34,352 bases of DNA from an uncultured Desulfovibrio sp. (GTDB lineage: Bacteria > Desulfobacterota > Desulfovibrionia > Desulfovibrionales > Desulfovibrionaceae): NCBI GenBank assembly GCA_913060505.1, contig CAJXRQ010000029.1, forward strand, positions 1 to 34,352. The letters run 5' to 3'. The translations under genes and the position numbers were made by a program. Below the pieces are notes generated by a model. The model did no database searches. It was not told where the DNA came from and saw only the letters and a list, made by a program, of their open reading frames with translations. Numbering within the stretch: position 1 is the first letter of the stretch; the number at the start of each line of letters is the position of its first letter. Shown one piece after another: positions 8,988 to 16,292 of the stretch.

Positions 8988-10275
8988 TTTTCAACGCGTC
9001 CTTGCTTACCAGCAAATAAAGAGCCACTTTCGTTCGAATACGCGAAGCTACGGGCTCCACCTTGTAACCTTCGCCAACGTAATAATCTACATGCGCGCCG
9101 CGGATAGCCGTTCCCGTATCCTGAGCAAGTCCGATTCCAGTAACACGCCGTTTTCCACGCACCCCGTTCCGAACGGTCTGTTCGGGAATTTCCGCATCAA
9201 AAGCCAGGACGCTTCCCAACGGCAAAACCCGGCGATCCGTAGCAATGGAGACCATGGGTGTCAGCGGCTTTCCCATAGCGCCTTCAGGCGGAGCTTCCGC
9301 CAGCCGGAAAAACACATAACTGCGATTTTCGGCCATCAATCTGAAAGCCTTGTCCGGGTGCTTGCGCAAGCAGGCCCGGACGTCTTCCTTGCCCAGCCGG
9401 TGGGCAGGCAAATAGCCTTTTTCATGCAGAATCAGCCCGAGACTTTTAAACGGGTGCCCGTTTTTGGCTCCGTAAAGCACGTTGCGAACACTCCCATCCG
9501 GCAGACGCAGCCTACCACAGCCCTCCACCTGCAAATAAAAAACATCAATGGGATCGCGGGCCCAGGCGATTTCACACCCCCTACCGGCAAGCACATGATC
9601 CACATCCAATGCGCGGCGGTCATAGTAAGGAAGAATGCGGCCATTTTCAACGCGATAATACCGGGAGTGCGTCGAGCCTTTTATCTTGCGCCATCTCAAA
9701 TCTTTCGGGACACCGTAGATTGGGTAATTATAGCCAGGGCGTTTTGTCAGGCTGGCCTCAATCTCCGGGGTAAAATATCCGGTCATGACCGGCCCCGGAT
9801 TCAGGCCGAACCACATAAAACGCTGCCCGAGCAATTCCGGCTCCCGATCAAGACGGGGCAACAACCCCAACAATTCTTCAATACTGCGCCGCACCTGTTC
9901 CCAACTCAGACTCACGCCGTTGGCCGTCAAGGCCCGTTTCTTGGGGGGCTGGGAACAAACATATTCCAAACTGCGCCGCAAGGGAGTTTCCAACGATGTC
10001 CACGAATGCAGCCCCTGGCTGTGAACATTCAGACGGATACTTTGCAGTAAACGTTCGTTGCCGGCCAGCGGCTTGAACGCGCTCTTGGCAACAGGTTTAT
10101 CCCAGTTCGGCACAGATTCGGGAAACAACGCAGACTGGCGCGGAGAAACATTTTCAAGAGGAGGAAGTACGACAGGCGTTGCCGTTTCCGAAGTTTTGTA
10201 AATAGCACAACCGGAAACAATAAACACGCCCAGCAGTGCGCACGGCAAAAGGAAATTCAAACGTTTCAGGAACAC
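8980..10275 (-). CDS. mltA: MltA-type lytic murein transglycosylase, lipoprotein
   Basis: MltA cleaves the MurNAc-GlcNAc bond of peptidoglycan with formation of 1,6-anhydromuramic acid, normally from the inner face of the outer membrane. The N-terminus is a lipoprotein signal with lipobox VSGC and acylated C23. The MltA insert domain includes GYFTPEIEASLTKRPGYNYP. The C-terminal 3D domain contains the Asp motif LAQDTGTAIRG followed by DYYVGEG, so catalytic-type aspartates are present. At 431 aa it is somewhat longer than E. coli MltA. The start is GTG at 10275 with a weak purine-rich site upstream. It sits 37 nt after the DUF89-like gene and overlaps the DUF4254 gene. Confidence 0.9.
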   Translation of the reverse strand: MFLKRLNFLLPCALLGVFIVSGCAIYKTSETATPVVLPPLENVSPRQSALFPESVPNWDKPVAKSAFKPLAGNERLLQSIRLNVHSQGLHSWTSLETPLRRSLEYVCSQPPKKRALTANGVSLSWEQVRRSIEELLGLLPRLDREPELLGQRFMWFGLNPGPVMTGYFTPEIEASLTKRPGYNYPIYGVPKDLRWRKIKGSTHSRYYRVENGRILPYYDRRALDVDHVLAGRGCEIAWARDPIDVFYLQVEGCGRLRLPDGSVRNVLYGAKNGHPFKSLGLILHEKGYLPAHRLGKEDVRACLRKHPDKAFRLMAENRSYVFFRLAEAPPEGAMGKPLTPMVSIATDRRVLPLGSVLAFDAEIPEQTVRNGVRGKRRVTGIGLAQDTGTAIRGAHVDYYVGEGYKVEPVASRIRTKVALYLLVSKDALKNG

Positions 10276-10312
10276 GGATCGTCTCTTTTCGTCAACGGAT
10301 TACGGACCGGAC

Positions 10313-12079
10313 TCAATCGCATTTATCGATGGCCACGTCGCAGAACCGGCCGACTCCATATTCCCTGCGTCGGAAGAACTTTTCCGAGCTGGGTCCAATA
10401 ATCTGCAATTCCGGCTGTTTGCGCTGAACATCCAGGGCGATGTGCATCTCTTTGGTACATCCGGTGGAATACGTGGCGTCCTTGCCAGCCCAAACAGGTG
10501 GCACCTTGGCCCCCATAAGGTCGAAGGATCTCTCAATATCCGAATGGCTCTGGAACCGCCAGATGTTTATGTAACCGCTACGCTGTACCATTTCCCACAT
10601 GAACATCAGGTCGTCCGCGTCCATCCCCTCTTCAAAATGTTCACCGGGATTAATGATGAACACGGATGCCAGCCGCGTACGCAATTCCTCCACAAACGCA
10701 GTCATTACCTTGATGGCCGTGTCTACCTGCCCGGGAACGCTGCCGATGATGCCGGAATAGAAGATCACAGTCCGCCCCTCGTTCCGGGCTTTGCGCATGT
10801 CTGCAATAATGGTCTCGGCCTTGCTGCGGATGTAATTTTCACTGAACTTGCGCACCCATTTGGCCTTGGGTTTGACGTGCAAGTGGAACATGCCCTGCTC
10901 GTTTCGAAAATAGCAGACGATATCCCGCGTAAATTTATGACTGGTCTGAATAAAGCGACGATATTTCCCCTCGCCCTTCGCCAGTATAAGATCACATTCC
11001 TTCCAGGCACGGGCAAAGGTAACACTGGTACGGTAGGGATTGATACGTTCCCGGGTTCCGTCGGAAATAACCACGAAAGGATATTCCCGCATGATCGCTA
11101 GCAACTCATTCTTGGAGAGTCGGTCCTCGGCCACGAAGTGAGCATCATGCAGGGCACTGTCCAACACGGGGTCGCTGTCCCGATCCCAGAAAGTCGGGTG
11201 GTCGAAGAAGAATCCTTCCTTGAGAGCCAACACAACCTTGTGCCCCATGCGCAACAGAGAACGAATGAGCCGGATATCGAACATCAGGCCGCCCGAACGC
11301 TTTGGCATCACGAGGATCTTAAGCGGACCGTCATCACGGGCACGCAGAGCCTCGGCCAAAGGCTCGAACTCATGAGGGGCGGCACTCATTTCCACGTCAA
11401 GGCCACAGGACCGGAGGCCATGTTCACAAAACTGATCAGCGTCCCAATCGTCGGTCATGGTGGAAAGGCGCATGAGTCGTTCGATTTCCAGCATGCTGAT
11501 GTCAAAACGCAGGTCGTCTATGCGCGTGCATCCGGGATGCGACTCCCGGCAGGCATTGATGACCGAGTCAAAAACCTTTCCTTCCACAACCTCGCCAGCC
11601 CGACGGTTGAGATCCCGACGAAGTTGCGCATAGGGGTCATCTATCCCGCTCTGGGTCATGAGGATGGTGATCATGCGCTTCATGAGCCGCGAGGGGATGA
11701 CTATGGGCGACGCCAGAGCCATCTTGAACTTGTGGCGGCACAGGGAAACAAAACGGCGGCGTATATAACGGTCCGAGCAATACTCGCGCGCCAGACGAAT
11801 AAGCATCTTCCATTGTTGCACGTATTCGGCCAGCAACTGGGGAGGCAGGCCGGGCTTGAGCAACTGCAAAAACATCCAGTCCGAGCAGGGAGCGTAAAAT
11901 TCGTTGTTTTCAAGGGCGACCATGAACCGAATCTGTTCCCGTGATGCGTTCTTTCCGGGATCTATACTATATTCAAGATGGTTCTCGGTCATCAGGTGCA
12001 ACAACAGCGCATCGAGCCCGGGGTCGATCCCGTAGTTGATGTCCAGCACCGAATCAAAGGATGAAACGTCAGCGACCAC
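10313..12079 (-). CDS. ARMT1/DUF89-like domain protein with an atypical active site
   Basis: A 588-residue cytoplasmic protein. Residues about 130-240 are helical, and 253-400 carry a DUF89/ARMT1-like core: a hydrophobic strand KILVMP, then FVVISDGTRERINP (335-348), then DLILAKGEGKYRRF (363-376). The last block closely matches the AKGxGNY signature of that metal-dependent phosphatase family. However, the position where the family has an Asp-Asn-Ala-Gly-Glu metal motif reads KRSGG (260-264), so phosphatase activity is doubtful. A further C-terminal domain (about 400-588) contains FYSGIIGSVPGQ and HFEEGMDADDLMFMWE. The GTG start at 12079 has GAGAGG five bases upstream and lies 2 nt past the nadK stop, a coupled arrangement. 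The substrate is unknown. Confidence 0.65.
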   Translation of the reverse strand: MVADVSSFDSVLDINYGIDPGLDALLLHLMTENHLEYSIDPGKNASREQIRFMVALENNEFYAPCSDWMFLQLLKPGLPPQLLAEYVQQWKMLIRLAREYCSDRYIRRRFVSLCRHKFKMALASPIVIPSRLMKRMITILMTQSGIDDPYAQLRRDLNRRAGEVVEGKVFDSVINACRESHPGCTRIDDLRFDISMLEIERLMRLSTMTDDWDADQFCEHGLRSCGLDVEMSAAPHEFEPLAEALRARDDGPLKILVMPKRSGGLMFDIRLIRSLLRMGHKVVLALKEGFFFDHPTFWDRDSDPVLDSALHDAHFVAEDRLSKNELLAIMREYPFVVISDGTRERINPYRTSVTFARAWKECDLILAKGEGKYRRFIQTSHKFTRDIVCYFRNEQGMFHLHVKPKAKWVRKFSENYIRSKAETIIADMRKARNEGRTVIFYSGIIGSVPGQVDTAIKVMTAFVEELRTRLASVFIINPGEHFEEGMDADDLMFMWEMVQRSGYINIWRFQSHSDIERSFDLMGAKVPPVWAGKDATYSTGCTKEMHIALDVQRKQPELQIIGPSSEKFFRRREYGVGRFCDVAIDKCD

Positions 12080-12081
12080 AT

Positions 12082-12930
12082 CTACCTCTCAGCGATAAAG
12101 CCCTTGTTCTTCAGCTTCTCAAAATAGCGCGTTGCTGGCTCGGAGACCATGAGAAATCCGTTGGTGGAGCGCTTTATTTCCACAACGTCTCCTGCCCACA
12201 GGGAAAATCCTTTTTGTCCGTCCTCGGTGAGCTTGACGTCACCGCCCTCTTCCACACGAATGGAGAGTTTGTGTTCCGAAGGCAACACGAGAGGACTGAT
12301 GCGGTTGAGAAACGGACAGATAGGCGTAATGCAGAACGCGGAAAGGTCGGGGTGCACCAGCGGCCCTCCTGCGGAAACACAATAGGCAGTGGAGCCGAAG
12401 GGTGTGGATACAATGAGTCCGTCCGAACGCAGTTCGGTAATTTCGTTATCCTGATACATGACGCTGAGCCGCACCAACCGGGCCAACGAACCGCGCCCCA
12501 TGACAAGGTCGTTAATCACAGTGCCGGAATGGATACAACGCTCTGAACGGAATACCTGAAAATCCAATGCCATCCTCGAAGAAACGGCATAGTTACCAAT
12601 CAAAACATCGGCAAGACCTTCTCGCCAGTTGCCTGGGGAATAGTGCGTGAGGAATCCCACACGGCCGAGATTTATCCCTAACAGGGGAATACCAAGCCTG
12701 TGCATACGGCGGGCAACCCCTATGAGGGTACCGTCACCGCCGAGAACGATGACAAGCTGGAAGCTGCCATCCCGCTCGAAAGGATAGCCATCCTTGCCTT
12801 TCCTGTTTTCGCATACGGAAACATCGACTTTTTTTTCTCTAAGGAATTCGACGACTTCAGAACACAAGTCACGAGCCGAAGGTGTTTCCAGCTTGGTAAC
12901 AACCAATACTTTTTCAACGGGTCTGGACAT
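12082..12930 (-). CDS. nadK: NAD kinase
   Basis: NadK phosphorylates NAD to NADP using ATP or polyphosphate. The 282-residue protein shows the GGDGT motif at residues 64-68, then GINLGRVGFL. The NE/D substrate loop appears as VINDLVMGRG, and SDGLIVSTPFGSTAY follows, all in the family order. The length is typical. The ATG at 12930 has no obvious Shine-Dalgarno sequence. It heads the minus-strand set nadK, DUF89-like, mltA, DUF4254, gatB, mtnA and is divergent from the flgM transcript. I could not identify a convincing -35/-10 pair for it in the 110-nt divergent gap. Confidence 0.95.
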   Translation of the reverse strand: MSRPVEKVLVVTKLETPSARDLCSEVVEFLREKKVDVSVCENRKGKDGYPFERDGSFQLVIVLGGDGTLIGVARRMHRLGIPLLGINLGRVGFLTHYSPGNWREGLADVLIGNYAVSSRMALDFQVFRSERCIHSGTVINDLVMGRGSLARLVRLSVMYQDNEITELRSDGLIVSTPFGSTAYCVSAGGPLVHPDLSAFCITPICPFLNRISPLVLPSEHKLSIRVEEGGDVKLTEDGQKGFSLWAGDVVEIKRSTNGFLMVSEPATRYFEKLKNKGFIAER

Positions 12931-13020
12931 AAATTCATTGAGTAGTTAAAATCGGAAAGATATTCAACCTTTTCTCAACAGCCTACAGATACGAAGTAAA
13001 GGTTTCTTAAGCTTTTTTTC

Positions 13021-13039
13021 GTATTTTTTCAAAAAATAC
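13021..13039. promoter_or_regulatory. AT-rich perfect inverted repeat beside the sigma-28 promoter
   Basis: GTATTTTTT-C-AAAAAATAC is a 19-nt palindrome with 9-bp arms around one base. It ends 3 bases before the -35 element of the DVU0524-like/flgM promoter, in the divergent nadK gap. The one-base centre favours a protein-binding site over a stable RNA hairpin. Nothing identifies the protein. Confidence 0.4.
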
Positions 13040-13041
13040 CC

Positions 13042-13069
13042 TAAAGTTTTTCAGGAATGACGCCGATTC
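13042..13069 (+). promoter_or_regulatory. Sigma-28 (FliA) promoter of the flgM transcript
   Basis: TAAAGTTT (13042-13049), 12 nt, then GCCGATTC (13062-13069). The classical flagellar sigma-28 consensus is TAAAGTTT-N11-GCCGATAA, so the -35 is perfect and the -10 matches six of eight, with one extra spacer base. Transcription would start near 13076, giving a leader of about 20 nt that contains an AAAGGAG ribosome site. A sigma-28 promoter ahead of flgM is the usual feedback wiring. Confidence 0.8.
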
Positions 13070-13095
13070 TTCATTTAAGGAAAGGAGAATTAGTT

Positions 13096-13509
13096 TTGGT
13101 AAACCATGCGAATGTACGAATGATGCTGCGCACATATGGAAAGCAGCTGACCAGTGCCAAACGCCTTGCGCGTTTTCGAAGGGCACTGCAACTTTCGCAT
13201 TCGCAGGATGAAGTAACCATTTCGCGAGAAGCCAAAAGGCGGGAACTTGTGGAACGGATAGCCAGGGAAATAATTGAGAATCTGATTGTCAGCAATACGG
13301 ACAACCCTGTTGTGGGCAAAATCCTGCACCAACTTGAACATGAGACCGGAAAGCATTACGTGTTTGAATACCCGCTGGACGGTACGGACGTACAAATACT
13401 GCACGACACCCAAACCGGCGCGAACGAAGTGACCGGGCCTGAGCGACAAGAGGTCATGCAGCGTCTTTGGCAGATAACATTGGCTAGAGTTGACGAGACA
13501 ATGCTCTAG
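13096..13509 (+). CDS. DVU0524-like FlgM-associated protein
   Basis: A 137-residue, charged, helical cytoplasmic protein (MVNHANVRMMLRTYGKQL) without membrane segments. I recall a family called DVU0524, FlgM-associated, from Desulfovibrio; its function is not known. I choose the TTG at 13096 because AAAGGAG (13081-13087) lies eight bases upstream and the sigma-28 transcript begins near 13076. The longer frame from the ATG at 13057 would start inside the promoter. Residues about 25-50 are Arg-rich (KRLARFRRALQLSHSQ), and the C-terminal half contains HQLEHETGKHYVFEYP. flgM follows after 26 nt, so it is co-expressed late in flagellar assembly and may assist FlgM export or sigma-28 control (inference). 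Confidence 0.7.
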   Translation: MVNHANVRMMLRTYGKQLTSAKRLARFRRALQLSHSQDEVTISREAKRRELVERIAREIIENLIVSNTDNPVVGKILHQLEHETGKHYVFEYPLDGTDVQILHDTQTGANEVTGPERQEVMQRLWQITLARVDETML

Positions 13510-13535
13510 CCGCCCCATACGCGGGAGGGAGAGGC

Positions 13536-13847
13536 ATGGCTATGGAAATTAAAAACCTGTTGGGAGAAGTATCCTCCTACGGAAAGAAAAAGGTCAACGG
13601 AAGCAACCGCAATACCTCGGACGCAGCATCCAAGGCATCACGTTCCGAAAGCGGTTCGGACACCATAGCGCTTTCTTCGGAAGCCAAGTTGCGCAGCACC
13701 GTGCTGCAAACGGCTACGGAAGCACCGGACATACGGCAAAGCAAGGTGGACGAACTCAAGGAACAGGTGCGCAACAACACCTATCAGCCGGATATAAAAA
13801 AGGCCGCCGCTAATCTTATTCGCGACGACCTTGATCTTCTCGTTTAG
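13536..13847 (+). CDS. flgM: Anti-sigma-28 factor FlgM
   Basis: FlgM binds and inhibits sigma-28 (FliA) until the hook is complete, then is exported through the flagellar secretion channel. The 103-residue protein has a disordered, Ser/Lys-rich N-terminus (export region). Its C-terminal half has the family pattern DTIALSSEAK, then DIRQSKVDELKEQVRNNTYQ and KKAAANLIRDDLDLL, the sigma-binding helices. The start has GGAGGGAGAGG just upstream; a second ATG two codons later is possible. It is the second gene of the sigma-28 transcript. Its stop is 15 nt from the stop of the opposing fliW, with no hairpin between. Confidence 0.92.
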   Translation: MAMEIKNLLGEVSSYGKKKVNGSNRNTSDAASKASRSESGSDTIALSSEAKLRSTVLQTATEAPDIRQSKVDELKEQVRNNTYQPDIKKAAANLIRDDLDLLV

Positions 13848-13862
13848 ACCGAATCTCAAACT

Positions 13863-14309
13863 CTACTTCTTCTTCGAAAGCCTGTACCACGCTGGATATC
13901 CGGATTCTATCTGTGGAGCCTGAAGACCAATTCTCTCCTCCGTGTTCACCAAAATGGGACCGGAAAGGTTGAGGGTTGTATCTTCGGGCTTGTCGCGCGG
14001 GATGGTCACGGTGACAAGAACCGCCAACTGCCGGATGTTGGCCAGCTTCAAAATCTTCTTTTCCGCCTTGTCCAGCTTAACATCGTAATCTTTTATGAAG
14101 ACGTACGGGTCGGCGACAAGCAGCCCCAATCCGGGATCGGTGACACACTGCAACAACAAAAACGGCGAATCGTCCCGAACTTGAAGCAGCACATACTCGC
14201 GCTTGTCTTCAAGCCCCACCAGCCCGCGGGGAAAGTACACGATCGCATCGGTGTTTATTTCGCGCTCGCCAAGGCGCGTCTTGATTACTTGCTTTCTTTC
14301 TCTTGCCAT
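13863..14309 (-). CDS. fliW: Flagellar assembly factor FliW
   Basis: FliW binds CsrA allosterically and also binds flagellin. Free flagellin titrates FliW, CsrA is released and flagellin translation is repressed. The 148-residue protein has the family core: [20 protein letters not shown], then [20 protein letters not shown], and [21 protein letters not shown] with [10 protein letters not shown]. It overlaps the end of csrA by 25 nt (14285-14309) and has no strong ribosome site of its own, so translation is probably coupled to csrA. It is the last gene of the sigma-54 flagellar operon. Confidence 0.95.
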   Translation of the reverse strand: MARERKQVIKTRLGEREINTDAIVYFPRGLVGLEDKREYVLLQVRDDSPFLLLQCVTDPGLGLLVADPYVFIKDYDVKLDKAEKKILKLANIRQLAVLVTVTIPRDKPEDTTLNLSGPILVNTEERIGLQAPQIESGYPAWYRLSKKK

Positions 14310-14524
14310 AACGTCGCCGCCGCGAGCAGATCTTGCTGGGAGCTTTCCAGCGCCTGCCGGTTCTGTTCCTTGATCTTCAAATACACCTCTTCCCGATAGA
14401 CAGTCATGTCATCGGGGACATCCAGGCCGATCTTGATCTGCTTCCCCTGAATACTCAGGATCTTCAGCTTGATATTATCGCCCAGATAAAGGCTTTCTCC
14501 CGGCTTCCGGGTAAGAATCAGCAT
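14285..14524 (-). CDS. csrA: Carbon storage regulator CsrA (translational regulator)
   Basis: CsrA is an mRNA-binding dimer that recognises GGA in hairpin loops, often over ribosome sites. The start [16 protein letters not shown] at 14524 is the universal CsrA N-terminus; AAGG lies about ten bases upstream. The RNA-binding strand [10 protein letters not shown] is present. At 79 residues it has the C-terminal extension typical of CsrA proteins that pair with FliW, unlike the 61-residue E. coli form. It lies 94 nt past flgL and overlaps fliW. In this arrangement it most likely controls flagellin synthesis. Confidence 0.97.
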   Translation of the reverse strand: MLILTRKPGESLYLGDNIKLKILSIQGKQIKIGLDVPDDMTVYREEVYLKIKEQNRQALESSQQDLLAAATLWQEKESK

Positions 14525-14618
14525 ACGATAGAACCTTGTTGATTGCCGTGCCGTCAAGCGGTCACGGTATAGCCCGGTTTACATGAGGCCAAACGGTATG
14601 TCCAGTATCATTCGTTGC

Positions 14619-16283
14619 TTAGAGGTACTTTGAGAGATTCATCTGCATAATCATGGATGAAGAGCGCAATACGGATTCATAGACGATCTGTTTTTGCGCC
14701 AGCTCTGTCATGAGTTCGGCAATATCGGCGTCCTCTACCCCGCTTAACAACTCTTTCTCATTCAGCTCAAGCCCTGAGAGGACGTTCTCTGCCACGGTCA
14801 ACCTGTTTTCACGCCCACCAACACTGGCCGCCTGGTTCATGAGATGCTCATGGGCGGACTTGAGGCTGTCCAACATCTGCTGAACACCCGTCTGGTTGTT
14901 GGTTTCAGTAAACGCTATCAGATTACCCATGACCTCAAAAATATTCTTGGTGGTCGAAGCATTGGATGCGGCCAGAAACATTCCGGCCTGTCCGCTTGAA
15001 TCGTAGAACATGGGTGAAGCGTTGGAACTGCCGAGCACCACGCTGTTACCACCATTTGCCACGCTGATGTCGGGATCCTGATAAATACCGCCAAAAATAT
15101 TCTTGCCAATGTCGTTGACACGCACTTGTTCCGTCTCGGAAATATCCAGATTAATCCCCGCCATGCGAGGACGAATCACAAACTGGGTACCGGGCTGAAG
15201 TGTATTGCCGCCATTGGAAGTCAGAGTTAAAACCCCGCCGGGCTGAATGCTCAAAACAGCATTGCTGGCCGTGGCATCAGCATAGGCCCTGTTCCCGGTC
15301 GTCCAGGTTAATCCACCGTCACGACTGAATGAATATTGGATCTCCTCGTCAAAGGCCACGGCAGAAGTGTTGTCAATACGCACCATGACGTTGCCGTCCG
15401 GGAAGGCTCCGCTGGCTTCCGCGCTATAGGCAGCGGTTCCGTTACCCATTTTGTCCACACTCACGGAGTCTTCATCGTCACCATTATACCGGGCCGAGGG
15501 ACGAAGCCAAAGCCATGTGCCTTGATTATCGTTCTTGTTTTCGTAATCATTGATACGAACATTCGAATTCGTGTTGAAGACTACGGAAGTTCCGCTGTCC
15601 GGCATTTGCAAACGGGCTTCCCCACCGGCAAAATTGATGGAGCCGTCTTTCCAGGTAGCACCACCGTCCGAGCTGTAGCGAATGCCAAGGTTAGGATCGT
15701 TCAGGGCCATGGAATCACCGGAGGCAGCAGTATTACTTGTGTCGTAGAACTGAACCAGCACCGTGGTATCGGAAGTCCCTTCCACCCGGAATGAATTGTT
15801 GTCGTTCAAATCCTTGTCGTTGGTGGTCATCCACATGATCTTTTCGAAAGCATTACCATCGGTCTTGTGCCCCGCATAAATGGATTTGCCTTCGAACTCC
15901 GTATTGGAGAGCGCGAGCATCTGGTCGAAAAGTCCACGCAACTCGTAGCTGATCTCTTCACGGTTCGCAGCACTCAGCGTACCGGTGGCGGCCTGCGTAG
16001 CCAATTCCTTGGCGCGGGTCAGAAGAGTGGAGGCCTGCTGCAAAGTGTCGTCAGAACGTCCAAGCCAACCTTTGGCCGTATCCACGTTTTCCTGATACTG
16101 ATCAAGGGATTTAAGAACGTCACGATGGTCAAGAATACGCATCATTCCCGTGGGGTCGTCCGAGGGCTTGTTCACCCGCTTCATGGTCTGCGACTTGAGG
16201 TTCAGATTCATGAGGTCGGACAAGGACGTGTTCATATTGTTCACGTACTTGGAAAAAAGCATCTGTTGGGAAACCCTGAACAT
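14619..16283 (-). CDS. flgL: Flagellar hook-associated protein 3 (FlgL) with insert domains
   Basis: FlgL joins hook to filament. The N-terminus FRVSQQMLFSKYVNNMNTSL and the C-terminus, with VGGRENRLTVAENVLSGLEL and VLRSSSMIMQMNLSKYL, form the flagellin-like D0/D1 coiled coils. At 554 residues it is much longer than E. coli FlgL (317). The extra length is a central, presumably surface-exposed region, about 130-450. This region has two Asp-box motifs, SSDGGATW (204-211) and SRDGGLTW (320-327), each within a beta-rich segment. The ATG at 16283 follows an AGGGGG site about six bases upstream and lies 9 nt past the flgK stop. Confidence 0.94.
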   Translation of the reverse strand: MFRVSQQMLFSKYVNNMNTSLSDLMNLNLKSQTMKRVNKPSDDPTGMMRILDHRDVLKSLDQYQENVDTAKGWLGRSDDTLQQASTLLTRAKELATQAATGTLSAANREEISYELRGLFDQMLALSNTEFEGKSIYAGHKTDGNAFEKIMWMTTNDKDLNDNNSFRVEGTSDTTVLVQFYDTSNTAASGDSMALNDPNLGIRYSSDGGATWKDGSINFAGGEARLQMPDSGTSVVFNTNSNVRINDYENKNDNQGTWLWLRPSARYNGDDEDSVSVDKMGNGTAAYSAEASGAFPDGNVMVRIDNTSAVAFDEEIQYSFSRDGGLTWTTGNRAYADATASNAVLSIQPGGVLTLTSNGGNTLQPGTQFVIRPRMAGINLDISETEQVRVNDIGKNIFGGIYQDPDISVANGGNSVVLGSSNASPMFYDSSGQAGMFLAASNASTTKNIFEVMGNLIAFTETNNQTGVQQMLDSLKSAHEHLMNQAASVGGRENRLTVAENVLSGLELNEKELLSGVEDADIAELMTELAQKQIVYESVLRSSSMIMQMNLSKYL

Positions 16284-16292
16284 ATCGTCCCC

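Noticed and set aside
9000..9980. Possible mobile element or CRISPR remnants in the minus-strand block
   Set aside because: No terminal repeats, transposase motifs or regularly spaced repeats were seen here or elsewhere in the window.
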